Of a stretch of DNA of 32,670 nucleotides, positions 24,473 to 32,606 are shown in pieces. The notes under the pieces are model-generated. The model was not told where the DNA came from and made no database searches. It was given only the letters and a program-made list of their open reading frames with translations. A program made the translations under genes and the position numbers. How positions within the stretch are numbered: the stretch's first letter is position 1; each line of letters opens with the position of its first letter. The DNA lies in the NCBI GenBank assembly GCA_947175215.1, contig CAMWLR010000021.1:1-32670 (forward strand), in the 5' to 3' direction. The stretch comes from an uncultured Porphyromonadaceae bacterium. GTDB taxonomy: Bacteria > Bacteroidota > Bacteroidia > Bacteroidales > Muribaculaceae.

Positions 24473-25624
24473 ATGACATCACATTCCCGCCCTTACACCT
24501 TTGACCGAGTGGTCAGACTGCTCATCGGGTGTACGATATTTGCCTTTGTCATCTGGCTGCTCGACATACTCAAAGATGTACTTCTGCCGTTTTGTGTCGC
24601 CTGCCTGATTGCTTACCTTTTTGAGCCGTTCGTACAGTTTAACCGATCGCTTCTCAATCTCAAGGGGCGCATAGGCGCAATTTTCGTCACACTCTTTGAG
24701 GCTATACTGTTTTTCGGGATTCTCGCCTACTTCTGTGTACCCTCCATTCTCAAGGAGATGCACCAGCTCGCCGACCTGCTCCGCACCTACGCCAGCTCTG
24801 AGGTGTCGATCAAATACCTGCCTCCCGAGCTGCACGAGTATCTCAAGAGTAATATCGACTTTGAAGATCTGGCCATGACCTTGATGAAGCAAGACTTCAA
24901 GAGCATAATGGATAAAGGTCTGACCGTCATACACGGCGGAGTCCATGTCATCCTGGGAATGGTCGCATGGCTTATAGTCTTTCTGTACGTCATCTTCATA
25001 ATGCTTGATTATGACAACCTTATGCGAGGATTCAAATACCTCGTACCACCTCGCTTGCGACCGATTGCGTACAAGGTCGGCAATGACATCAAGGAGTCGA
25101 TGAATCATTATTTCCGCGGTCAGGCACTTATAGCCTGTGTCGTGGCAGTGATATATTGTGTAGGATTCTCTATCTGCGGACTGCCGCTTGCGATCGTGCT
25201 CGGGCTCGGCACTGCCGTATTGTTTATGATCCCTTATTGCCAGTATCTCTCTATCATCCCCGTCACGATATTCTGCCTGGTTGACTCGGTTGACAGCGGC
25301 GTACATTTCTGGACTCAGTGGTGGGAGTGCATGGCCGTCTTTATGGTTGTGCAGGTTGTCGCAGACCTAATCCTCACACCGCGTATCATGGGTAAGGCGA
25401 TGGGACTTAACCCGGCCATCATCCTGCTCAGCCTCTCGATATGGGGGTCACTGTTCGGCATAATCGGCATGATAATTGCCCTGCCCCTGACAACACTGTT
25501 GCTCTCATATTATGAACAATACATAATAATGCGCAACGACAAAGAACCTCCTGCCGAACGTAAGAAAGAAGTCGAGGCTATCAAGGATATGTCAGAACTG
25601 CCGTTTGAGGACGGGTCTGACTGA
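24473..25624 (+). CDS. AI-2E family (PerM-like) membrane permease
   Basis: A 383-residue membrane protein of the AI-2E/PerM superfamily (PF01594). The N-terminal pair of helices (LLIGCTIFAFVIWLLDILKD, LLPFCVACLIAYLFEPFVQF) is typical, followed by a large amphipathic region and C-terminal helices with ALIACVVAVIYCVGFSICGL, GLGTAVLFMIPYCQYLSIIP, GKAMGLNPAIILLSLSIWGSLFG and MIIALPLTTLL. Members export small molecules or act as Na+/H+ antiporters; only some handle autoinducer-2, so the substrate is unknown. It diverges from the MFS operon and lies 54 nt before the TonB-dependent receptor. Confidence 0.9.
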   Translation: MTSHSRPYTFDRVVRLLIGCTIFAFVIWLLDILKDVLLPFCVACLIAYLFEPFVQFNRSLLNLKGRIGAIFVTLFEAILFFGILAYFCVPSILKEMHQLADLLRTYASSEVSIKYLPPELHEYLKSNIDFEDLAMTLMKQDFKSIMDKGLTVIHGGVHVILGMVAWLIVFLYVIFIMLDYDNLMRGFKYLVPPRLRPIAYKVGNDIKESMNHYFRGQALIACVVAVIYCVGFSICGLPLAIVLGLGTAVLFMIPYCQYLSIIPVTIFCLVDSVDSGVHFWTQWWECMAVFMVVQVVADLILTPRIMGKAMGLNPAIILLSLSIWGSLFGIIGMIIALPLTTLLLSYYEQYIIMRNDKEPPAERKKEVEAIKDMSELPFEDGSD

Positions 25625-25678
25625 GACTACCGCCATATACTTTAACTAACCATATCTAATCATCTATTTCGCAACGCA

Positions 25679-28426
25679 ATGAGAAAACTACTTTCAGCAT
25701 TGATCGCGCTGTGGCTGGCCAATATCGTGGCCTTGGCCGCACCCGGCGGCTTTACGTCAGTCGGTATCGTCGTCGATGAGGCAAAAGAGCCCGTCACCGG
25801 TGCCACCGTCTCAACTCAGAGTGGCAAAGCCCTGGGGGTTACTGACATCGATGGCAAATTTAAGGTTGATGTTCCTGACGGCACGCGCAACCTGACCATT
25901 TCTTTCATCGGTTACAAGACTGCAACTGTGCCAGCTCGCTCTAATGTCGGCACCATCACTCTGGAGGTCGAGTCTCAGATGCTCGCCGACGTGGTCGTCA
26001 CCCAGTCTCTGGCACGCACCCGCCAGACTCCCGTGGCCCTGTCACAGATCAACTCAGCCGACATCGACTTTAAGCTCGGCAACCAGGAGTTTCCCGAAGT
26101 GCTGAAAACAACTCCGGGCGTATGGACAACCAAGGAAGGCGGCGGCTTTGGCGATGCCAAGACCAATATGCGCGGCTTCAAGAGTGAGAACGTCGCTGTC
26201 GTCATCAACGGTATCCCCATCAACGATATGGAGTGGGGTGGCGTTTACTGGAGCAACTGGGCAGGTCTGAGCGATGTAGCCTCATCTATCCAGACCCAGC
26301 GCGGTCTCGGTGCCGGTCTGCTGTCAGCACCATCGGTCGGCGGTACGATCAACATCACCACACAGAGCCTTGATGCCAAAAAGGGCGGCTCGGTATGGTA
26401 CGGCATGGGTAACGACGGTATGAATCAGATTGGTATAAAGGTGTCGACCGGACTTATGAAGAACGGTTGGGCTGTGACAATCCTCGGTTCACGCAAATGG
26501 AGCGACAACAACTATGTCCAGGGTACCTGGTATAACTCTTATAACTACTTTGTAAACATATCTAAGCGCATCAACGATGCCCATCAGATATCTTTCACCG
26601 CATTCGGCGCACCTCAGACCCACGCGCAACGTTCGTCATACGACGGTCTGACCATCGAGGGATGGGCCACCACCGCCAAACAGTATATGGACGGGGAGAG
26701 CCAGTATCGTTATAACCCCTCATTCGGTTACCTGCTTAACGGCAAGAAAACAACGGGTGCAAACTACAACCACTATCACAAACCTCAGCTCTCACTTAAC
26801 CACATCTGGGAGATCAACGACAAGTCTTCGTTAGCCACAGTGCTTTACGCCTCGTTTGCCAACGGTGGCGGTTATAAAGGTATGGGCCGCTCTGTAAGCT
26901 ACAACGGCACAACCCTCAGTGGTGACTCATGGTACGGCGCCAACAATGGTGTGCTCAGCCAGACATTCCGCAACCCCGACGGTACATTTGCTTACGATCA
27001 GATACAGTTGATGAACATGAACTCTGAGACCGGCTCAAACATGGTGCTGGCCGACAACATCAACTCTCACAACTGGTATGGTCTGGTGTCGACATACAAA
27101 CACGCACTGCTCGACAATAATCTCAATCTTACCGCCGGTATCGACATGCGATACTACAAGGCTTATCACAAGGCAACTATCGTAGACCTCTTTGACGGTG
27201 AGTATTATATCGATGATTATTACCGCTCGCGCGTAATGCCCGAAAATTCGGCTATCTACAATAAGACCAACCCTGCCTGGGTCAATCAGAAACTCGGCAT
27301 AGGTGATGTCGTCTACCGCAACTTTGACGGCATCTCTCACAACGAGGGTCTCTTCGTGCAGGGCGAGTACTCTATGTTTGACAAGGCACTCAACATCGTC
27401 CTCTCAGGGTCGATCAACAACGTGGGTTATCAGCGTATCGAGCATTTTTATGCCGACGAGGCCCACTCAAAAAGCCCCTGGAAGAACTTTATGGGCGGTA
27501 CGGTCAAGTTCGGTACAAACTACAACATCGACCGTCACAACAACGTATTCTTTAATATCGGCTATATCAGCCGCGTACCTTTCTTCAGCAACGGCGTTTT
27601 CCTCTCGTCTCAAAACTCTAATATGCTCAACCCCAACCCTCTCAACGAGAAAATCTTCTCGGTCGAGATCGGTTATGGTTACCACTCACCCGTGTTTAGC
27701 GTAGACGTCAACGGTTACTTCACCCGTTGGATGGACAAGACAACATCGCGCTCGGTGCAGATGCTCGGCGAGATGAGCGGTCAGTACGGTTCATTTAACA
27801 TGCAGGGTGTCAACGCCCGTCACATGGGTCTTGAGATCGCTGCCAAATATCAGCCTACGACATGGTTTACCCTCGAGGGTATGCTCTCGCTGGCTGACTA
27901 TGTCTGGGATTCTGACCCCACCGGTTGGTTCTATGGCCCCGGCGGTTTCCCCATATCATCGCTTAACGGCACACCAGCCACAAGCATCATGTCAGGTGAC
28001 CACCTCTCAGCCAAACTTAACCAGAAAGGTGTAAAGGTCGGCGGATCGGCCATGACCACCGGTGCTATCGCTGCCACATTCCGCCCGTTCAAAGGATGGC
28101 GTGTCGGCGCAGACTGGACATTCCACGCCCGCAACTACTCTGACTATCAGGTTACAGCCTCAAACTTCAACCCGGGCACAGACCTCAACGTCCCCGATCC
28201 CTGGCGCATCCCCGGCGGCAATCAGCTCGACCTCTCAGCAAGCTATAGCTTTGAGATCGGCAAAGTCAACGCACGCCTCAGCGGGAATGTCTACAACGTC
28301 TGCAACTATCACTATGTGACAACCGCGTGGAACAATCTCGAGCAGGCAGGCGCATGGGACAATGTCTTCCGCGTCTACTATTCATTCGGACGTACTTACG
28401 CCCTCAAGCTCCGTCTTAACTTCTAA
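25679..28426 (+). CDS. TonB-dependent outer-membrane receptor
   Basis: A 915-residue receptor. A signal peptide (about residues 1-20, ending ALAA) is followed by a carboxypeptidase-regulatory-like domain (GIVVDEAKEPVTGATVSTQ to ISFIGYKTATV, about 30-85), a plug (about 105-230; VNGIPIND is VINGIPINDMEWGGVYW here, then GLGAGLLSAPSVGGTINI), and a 22-strand barrel ending YALKLRLNF with terminal Phe. It is shorter than classical SusC proteins and no SusD follows; instead a different large lipoprotein starts 14 nt later, which probably forms its surface lid. Barrel segments are very rich in Tyr, Asn and Trp. The substrate is unknown. Confidence 0.92.
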   Translation: MRKLLSALIALWLANIVALAAPGGFTSVGIVVDEAKEPVTGATVSTQSGKALGVTDIDGKFKVDVPDGTRNLTISFIGYKTATVPARSNVGTITLEVESQMLADVVVTQSLARTRQTPVALSQINSADIDFKLGNQEFPEVLKTTPGVWTTKEGGGFGDAKTNMRGFKSENVAVVINGIPINDMEWGGVYWSNWAGLSDVASSIQTQRGLGAGLLSAPSVGGTINITTQSLDAKKGGSVWYGMGNDGMNQIGIKVSTGLMKNGWAVTILGSRKWSDNNYVQGTWYNSYNYFVNISKRINDAHQISFTAFGAPQTHAQRSSYDGLTIEGWATTAKQYMDGESQYRYNPSFGYLLNGKKTTGANYNHYHKPQLSLNHIWEINDKSSLATVLYASFANGGGYKGMGRSVSYNGTTLSGDSWYGANNGVLSQTFRNPDGTFAYDQIQLMNMNSETGSNMVLADNINSHNWYGLVSTYKHALLDNNLNLTAGIDMRYYKAYHKATIVDLFDGEYYIDDYYRSRVMPENSAIYNKTNPAWVNQKLGIGDVVYRNFDGISHNEGLFVQGEYSMFDKALNIVLSGSINNVGYQRIEHFYADEAHSKSPWKNFMGGTVKFGTNYNIDRHNNVFFNIGYISRVPFFSNGVFLSSQNSNMLNPNPLNEKIFSVEIGYGYHSPVFSVDVNGYFTRWMDKTTSRSVQMLGEMSGQYGSFNMQGVNARHMGLEIAAKYQPTTWFTLEGMLSLADYVWDSDPTGWFYGPGGFPISSLNGTPATSIMSGDHLSAKLNQKGVKVGGSAMTTGAIAATFRPFKGWRVGADWTFHARNYSDYQVTASNFNPGTDLNVPDPWRIPGGNQLDLSASYSFEIGKVNARLSGNVYNVCNYHYVTTAWNNLEQAGAWDNVFRVYYSFGRTYALKLRLNF

Positions 28427-28440
28427 CACTTAGACCAGAG

Positions 28441-30495
28441 ATGAAAAAAAATATATATCTGCCTCTGCTTGCCATCGGAGCGATGGCTGCATTGACCGGT
28501 TGCGATGAAAACTCATGGAACGACAAGCTCGACGGGTTTGATGCATCATTCAACCCCACTGAGGTCAAGAGTATCGAACTCACCCTCACCGATGCCGACT
28601 ACGCCGCCATCGCATCCAACAAAGTGAATAAGGAGATTGCCGAGAAAAATGACGCTGCGCAGGCTCTGGCCGCTCTCTCGGGCAATAAATATTTCACCGA
28701 TAAGATCACGGCTGCCGAGTATGTACCGGCTTTCCTATCTTCGACCGCACCATATATGATGTATACCGACGGCTCGTCGATACGTCTGACTTATAATGTC
28801 TCGGTCGGTCTCCCCGCCGAGGTGACAGAGTCAGCCGGGGCATGGGACCTCTCGGTAGGCGAAGATTTCTATAAAGATAAGGTATGGGAAAGCGATGACA
28901 ATTACATCGTAGGGTTCGCCCCCGAGAAACCCGCATCTCGCTACCTGCCGGCTGCCATACAGGAGAGTGTAGGCAATCTTGCCCAGGAGGGCCAGTATGC
29001 CATCATTTCATATTACGAGTCTGAGCAGAATCCTATATTCGGTAATGTCGGCGGTGGTGACGAGCCAGACCCCGGATTCACCCTCTCAAGTGTCATCAGC
29101 GAGATTCTCGCCGGCGATGACGTGGTGATCGACGGTGTCGTGGGTGGTGCCTGCACCTGCGGTTTTGTCCTGACCGATCTCAGCGGTACGATCTTTGTAT
29201 ACATGGGCAGCGGTTTTGATCCCGCAACATATCCCATCGGTACTCAGCTCCATCTCGAGGGGACGGCCACATCGTATAAAAACAACCTGCAGATCGCAGT
29301 CGGCGCCACCATTGACGTCAAGGGTACTCAGGTATACACCTTCCCCACCCCGACGGTATATGACGGCGCAGCTCTCGATGCAGTACTCAGCCGACCCGCT
29401 GATCAACTTGCCGTGTTCGGCAAAATCAACGGCAAGGTTATAGTCTCTGGCAACAATATCAACATCCAGGTTGCCGGCGCAGAGACCGCTATGGGTTCGA
29501 TCTACTACCCCACCGATGACCAGCGTGCCGAACTCACCGATGGCCGCGACATCAACCTCTACGGATGGTTTGTCAGCATCTCAGGCTCACGTTACTGCAA
29601 CTTTATCATCAACAGCCTCGAGTCTGCTACCAACAATGCCCCGATTATGCGCAGCGTTGCCGCCCCGGTGGTCACCGTCGAGAAGAATGCGGTTTATTAC
29701 TATAACGGCAGTAAATGGGTCGTACCTGACAATTTCGTTGTCCTAAACCCGGGCGACTACATAGAGATGGGTCTGAGCTATATCTCTGCCCCCGACAGCT
29801 ACCTGCCTATCTACCTCAAGCAGCACTATCCCTATGCACAGCCTGATAATGTCAAGTATGTGCTCTACAACTCAGGATCAAACGGATATGCCTGCGCCGA
29901 ATATATCTATGACGGCGGCAAGTGGAACCGATTCCTGGGGATCGAGACCGAGACCTCACAGTTTGTCAAGGCAGAGGGTAAATGGATGTTTGACCCCAAC
30001 GTGACCATAAACCTCCCCTATGGTAAGGGTCAGACAGCATCAGCACCGTTCTATCAGGCCTGCGTTGACTGGGTTTACGAAAACAAGTGCGTACCCCTGG
30101 GCGACACCTCAATCAAGTCAGGTAAATTCTGGGTGACATCATACGGCAACAACGATTACTATTGCGGTACATCTGCTTATCAGAATAACGTCGACCTCCG
30201 TGCCGCCTCAGCCCGCGCACAATACAGTGCCGGATGGGAAGGCTATACTGACGAAGAGATCGTCGCCACGATGGAAGAGCGTTGTGACCGCGAGGTATTC
30301 CCCGCCGTACTCTCAGAGTTCTACCCCGATGCCAAACCGATCGAAGGCCTTGAGGTAATCTATACTATCAACTTCTATGCCTATGCGTTGCTCCCCTCGG
30401 GTAGCTACAAGACTTTGCCGTGTGTGGCACGCTATGTTGTCACCGCCCAGGGCCAGTTTACCTACCTCGACTCTGAGTGGCTCATCGGTCAATAA
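28441..30495 (+). CDS. Large lipoprotein with OB-fold-like repeats, receptor partner
   Basis: A 684-residue lipoprotein: MKKNIYLPLLAIGAMAALTG then Cys21 is a signal peptide with lipobox. Residues 22-200 are a predicted mixed domain without known motifs. Residues about 215-300 (VVIDGVVGGACTCGFVLTDLSGTIFVY, GTQLHLEGTATSYKNNLQIA) look like the YhcR-type OB fold found in Bacteroidota lipoproteins, and about 315-400 (LAVFGKINGKVIVSGNNINIQVAG, NLYGWFVSIS) like a second one. The C-terminal part (about 410-684) has repeated YYYNGSKW / YIYDGGKWNRF motifs. It starts 14 nt after the receptor gene and should be its partner in place of SusD. OB folds bind oligosaccharides or nucleic acids. I do not recognise the whole protein. 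Confidence 0.85.
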   Translation: MKKNIYLPLLAIGAMAALTGCDENSWNDKLDGFDASFNPTEVKSIELTLTDADYAAIASNKVNKEIAEKNDAAQALAALSGNKYFTDKITAAEYVPAFLSSTAPYMMYTDGSSIRLTYNVSVGLPAEVTESAGAWDLSVGEDFYKDKVWESDDNYIVGFAPEKPASRYLPAAIQESVGNLAQEGQYAIISYYESEQNPIFGNVGGGDEPDPGFTLSSVISEILAGDDVVIDGVVGGACTCGFVLTDLSGTIFVYMGSGFDPATYPIGTQLHLEGTATSYKNNLQIAVGATIDVKGTQVYTFPTPTVYDGAALDAVLSRPADQLAVFGKINGKVIVSGNNINIQVAGAETAMGSIYYPTDDQRAELTDGRDINLYGWFVSISGSRYCNFIINSLESATNNAPIMRSVAAPVVTVEKNAVYYYNGSKWVVPDNFVVLNPGDYIEMGLSYISAPDSYLPIYLKQHYPYAQPDNVKYVLYNSGSNGYACAEYIYDGGKWNRFLGIETETSQFVKAEGKWMFDPNVTINLPYGKGQTASAPFYQACVDWVYENKCVPLGDTSIKSGKFWVTSYGNNDYYCGTSAYQNNVDLRAASARAQYSAGWEGYTDEEIVATMEERCDREVFPAVLSEFYPDAKPIEGLEVIYTINFYAYALLPSGSYKTLPCVARYVVTAQGQFTYLDSEWLIGQ

Positions 30496-30525
30496 CAACT
30501 AATAACACTCTACTTACAATTCGCT

Positions 30526-31080
30526 ATGAAGAAAAAATTTATCTGCACCGTTTGCGGCTATGTCCACGAAGGTGACGAAGCACCCGAAAAGTGCCCCCTC
30601 TGCGGCGCACCCCGCAGCAAATTTGAGGAAATGAACCCCGAGAACGCTCTCAACTTTGTGACCGAGCACGAAGTCGGTGTAGCCAAGGGCCTCGACGAAG
30701 AGATGATCAAAGACCTCAACGCCCACTTTATGGGTGAGTGCACCGAGGTCGGTATGTATCTGGCAATGTCACGTCAGGCTGACCGTGAGGGATATCCCGA
30801 AATCGCTGACGCATTCAAGCGCTACGCTTGGGAAGAAGCAGAGCACGCATCAAAGTTTGCCGAACTCCTCGGTGACTGCGTTTGGGACACCAAGACCAAC
30901 CTCGAGAAGCGTATGCACGCCGAGGCCGGCGCCAATGCCGACAAGATGCGCATCGCTGCCAACGCAAAAAAAGCCAACCTCGACGCTATCCACGATACCG
31001 TGCATGAGATGGCCAAGGATGAGGCCCGTCACGGCCGCGGCTTTGCCGGTCTCTACGAGCGTTTCTTCGGCAAGAAATAA
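30526..31080 (+). CDS. Reverse-type rubrerythrin
   Basis: A 184-residue cytoplasmic peroxidase that reduces H2O2. The rubredoxin-like Fe(Cys)4 centre is N-terminal (Cys7, Cys10, Cys23, Cys26: [11 protein letters not shown] and [13 protein letters not shown]), the reverse of classical rubrerythrin. The ferritin-like diiron domain follows, with [24 protein letters not shown] and [13 protein letters not shown] giving the Glu/His ligands. It protects anaerobes during oxygen exposure, complementing the superoxide dismutase at 7768-8343. It lies 30 nt after the lipoprotein with no visible promoter box between, so it may be read from the receptor operon. A strong terminator follows. Confidence 0.95.
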   Translation: MKKKFICTVCGYVHEGDEAPEKCPLCGAPRSKFEEMNPENALNFVTEHEVGVAKGLDEEMIKDLNAHFMGECTEVGMYLAMSRQADREGYPEIADAFKRYAWEEAEHASKFAELLGDCVWDTKTNLEKRMHAEAGANADKMRIAANAKKANLDAIHDTVHEMAKDEARHGRGFAGLYERFFGKK

Positions 31081-31104
31081 TTTCTTCTGATTAAATCCTC
31101 TTTA

Positions 31105-31153
31105 CAGGAGGTTGTGCCCCGGTCGATAACGACGGCACAACCTCCTGTTTTTT
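31105..31153 (+). terminator. Intrinsic terminator after rubrerythrin
   Basis: A perfect 14-bp stem (CAGGAGGTTGTGCC 31105-31118 with GGCACAACCTCCTG 31134-31147), a 15-nt loop and a T run to 31153. It ends the plus-strand group that begins with the AI-2E permease. Confidence 0.93.
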
Positions 31154-31217
31154 AATATATTTCTACTTATATGTATCGAATTGGGTGAAACTGCATTTTA
31201 TCAGGAACGGGCAAAAA

Positions 31218-31249
31218 TTTGGTCGATTCAATAATATTTGTTAATTTCG
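31218..31249 (+). promoter_or_regulatory. Promoter of structured RNA/small ORF unit
   Basis: TTTG (31218-31221), 20 nt, TAATTTCG (31242-31249). The -7 box differs from TAnnTTTG by one base. Start is expected near 31252-31256, at the left arm of the long-range stem described next. Confidence 0.55.
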
Positions 31250-31437
31250 CGGCGTTATTCTCGAGCCACGATATATCCGGGCTCTTTTGACAGGTAAAAG
31301 TCGCCGTTGCGAACTTTTTGCAACGCAGAGATGTTTTATATGATGTAATTTGAAAATGATGTAGGGATCAGACGTTTCGATCCCGGGATGTTTCCAAAAT
31401 ATATTAATTGCCGGCTGAAACAACTCACAACGCCGCG
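31248..31437 (+). ncRNA. Candidate structured RNA closed by a long-range stem
   Basis: CGCGGCGTT (31248-31256) is perfectly complementary to AACGCCGCG (31429-31437), enclosing about 170 nt with three local hairpins: GAGCC/GGCTC (31263-31284), CGTTGC/GCAACG (31305-31325) and GGGATC/GATCCC (31364-31384). An alternative rod-like fold extends the closing stem by AGCC/GGCT (31264-31267 with 31413-31416) and ATATAT/ATATAT (31271-31276 with 31399-31404). A promoter lies just upstream, and no reading frame here looks real. It may be an independent RNA of 6S-like shape or the leader of the small ORF at 31492. No known riboswitch core was recognised. Confidence 0.5.
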
Positions 31438-31491
31438 CTCACTTATGGTACAATTCTAAAAACTTAGGTAAAACTCTAAAAATTCAAAGCT

Positions 31492-31557
31492 ATGATCAAG
31501 TTTATCAAACGCGCAGCCCGATGGTACTTTGAACACTCAGTTACGAATTTCGACTGA
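31492..31557 (+). CDS. Small ORF, 21-residue cationic amphipathic peptide
   Basis: ATG to TGA encodes MIKFIKRAARWYFEHSVTNF followed by Asp. The N-terminal half alternates hydrophobic and basic residues (Ile, Phe, Ala, Trp with Lys, Lys, Arg, Arg), so it can form an amphipathic membrane-active helix. It lies about 55 nt after the structured RNA and 65 nt before a terminator, in a unit with its own promoter and no other gene. It could be a leader peptide, a membrane microprotein or a type I-toxin-like peptide. Evidence is limited to composition and position; chance occurrence is possible at this length. Confidence 0.4.
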   Translation: MIKFIKRAARWYFEHSVTNFD

Positions 31558-31622
31558 TAATCTTACCATCACCCCCCTCTCCATTATTAAACGGAATATC
31601 TAACAACTTAAAGAATATCAAA

Positions 31623-31660
31623 GCGGCGATGCTCAAATCATCAAGAGCATCGCCGCCTTT
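31623..31660. terminator. Bidirectional terminator
   Basis: A perfect 12-bp stem (GCGGCGATGCTC 31623-31634 with GAGCATCGCCGC 31645-31656), a 10-nt loop, flanking AAA and TTT. It separates the plus-strand small-ORF unit from the convergent gene ending at 31678. Confidence 0.85.
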
Positions 31661-31677
31661 ATATTATCTCATCATAA

Positions 31678-32238
31678 TTAATCGTCAAAGGTCATCTCGT
31701 CAAACCCGGCGACATCAAACTCATCGTCATTATATTCGTCTGAGCCATAAAACTCCTCGCCCATATCCTCGGCCGCTGCGGCCGCTGCTTTCTTGGCCTT
31801 GGCATCGGTTTTCTCCTCAAATTCGAGCAGATCAACATTCTGTGACGGGGCTTTACCTATCGCCAGCGAGCACACGGGATCTTTGAGTGAGCGGCCGGTC
31901 TGCAATTCTTTCATCTCGAGATAGAATGAGCGGTCTGTCATGTAGTCAAACGTAAACATCAGACGCTGACCCTCGTCCTCGATGAAGTCGGCAAGTACGC
32001 TGTCCTCCATGAGGTAAACCTCCTGGGCTGAGTCAGTGCCCATATCCTCCATCGTTATTTCTTTCTCTTTTTCCCAGCGGTCGTCACAGATAAAGAATGA
32101 TGACATCTGGTTTTTATCATAGGCTACCGAGTCACAGATTGCATTCTTCAGATCAAGAAATGTTGCATCGGCGTCAATCTGGATCTCGCGACGAAAATTA
32201 TCGACTTCGTCAGAAACTATGCGGAAATTGAATATCAT
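31678..32238 (-). CDS. pRiA4b ORF-3-like acidic protein
   Basis: A 186-residue cytoplasmic protein. The N-terminal part (IFNFRIVSDEVDNFRREIQI, ATFLDLKNAICDSVAYDKNQMSSFFICDDRWEKEKEITMEDM) matches the plasmid pRiA4b ORF-3 / IS1096 TnpR-like family (PF07929), which is common as a stand-alone gene in Bacteroidales and has no established function. The C-terminal third is an Ala/Lys stretch followed by a very acidic tail (GSDEYNDDEFDVAGFDEMTFDD), suggesting a disordered, protein- or metal-binding end. Despite the family name, no transposase, inverted repeats or other mobile features lie nearby. A good promoter is at 32295-32327. Confidence 0.85.
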   Translation of the reverse strand: MIFNFRIVSDEVDNFRREIQIDADATFLDLKNAICDSVAYDKNQMSSFFICDDRWEKEKEITMEDMGTDSAQEVYLMEDSVLADFIEDEGQRLMFTFDYMTDRSFYLEMKELQTGRSLKDPVCSLAIGKAPSQNVDLLEFEEKTDAKAKKAAAAAAEDMGEEFYGSDEYNDDEFDVAGFDEMTFDD

Positions 32239-32294
32239 GTGAGTAAATTTTTCGAGTATGCCCTCGGGGTGAAACTTCTCCCTGTTGGGCGTTG

Positions 32295-32327
32295 CAAAGA
32301 TATGTAATTATAACAACTCTCGCCAAA
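32295..32327 (-). promoter_or_regulatory. Promoter of the pRiA4b-like gene
   Basis: On the minus strand TTTG (32327-32324), 21 nt, TATCTTTG (32302-32295), an exact consensus match. The leader to ATG 32238 is about 50 nt. Confidence 0.7.
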
Positions 32328-32414
32328 TTTTTGCCCGACTTTTTACGCAAAATAATTCAATTCTCGGCAATTCGCCACAGAGTAATATTCGTCGTGCCGT
32401 ACAACACGGTCGGC

Positions 32415-32570
32415 TCAATCAAAATCTTCGGTATCAAGCACACCCTCATCTTGAGGGATGACCACTGACGGTTCTTTATCGCTTGGCGCGGTGGCGCAGA
32501 TATTCTTAGAGTAGTCATACCAATGGCTCTCGGTCAAGGTGAGCTTACTGTAATCCTGTTCGTAATCCAT
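32415..32570 (-). CDS. Small acidic protein, 51 residues
   Basis: An intact frame from ATG 32570 to TGA 32417-32415: MDYEQDYSKLTLTESHWYDY, then SKNICATAPSDKEPSVVIPQ, then DEGVLDTEDFD. A -7 promoter box lies 29 nt upstream at 32599-32606, which makes a real gene more likely than chance. It is acidic, without signal peptide or membrane segment, and with one Cys and one Trp. I recognise no family. It lies upstream of the pRiA4b-like gene on the same strand, but that gene has its own promoter. Confidence 0.6.
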   Translation of the reverse strand: MDYEQDYSKLTLTESHWYDYSKNICATAPSDKEPSVVIPQDEGVLDTEDFD

Positions 32571-32598
32571 AGTTAAGGTGTGATTAATGATGATGTTG

Positions 32599-32606
32599 CA
32601 AAGTTA
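32599..32606 (-). promoter_or_regulatory. -7 box of the 51-codon gene
   Basis: TAACTTTG followed by GC on the minus strand, the same octamer as at six other promoter sites of the window. No TTTG is seen at the correct -33 distance. Confidence 0.5.

Noticed and set aside
24479-25306. 275-codon antisense frame opposite the AI-2E permease
   Set aside because: The permease frame is clearly the real one; the antisense product has no motif or promoter.
31248-31660. tmRNA, because of a structured RNA with a short internal ORF
   Set aside because: There is no tRNA-like T arm or acceptor, and the peptide does not end in the hydrophobic Ala-Ala type tag.
31678-32238. Insertion sequence, because of the IS1096 TnpR-like family name
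   Set aside because: There are no transposase gene, terminal inverted repeats or target duplication; such stand-alone genes are common in Bacteroidales.
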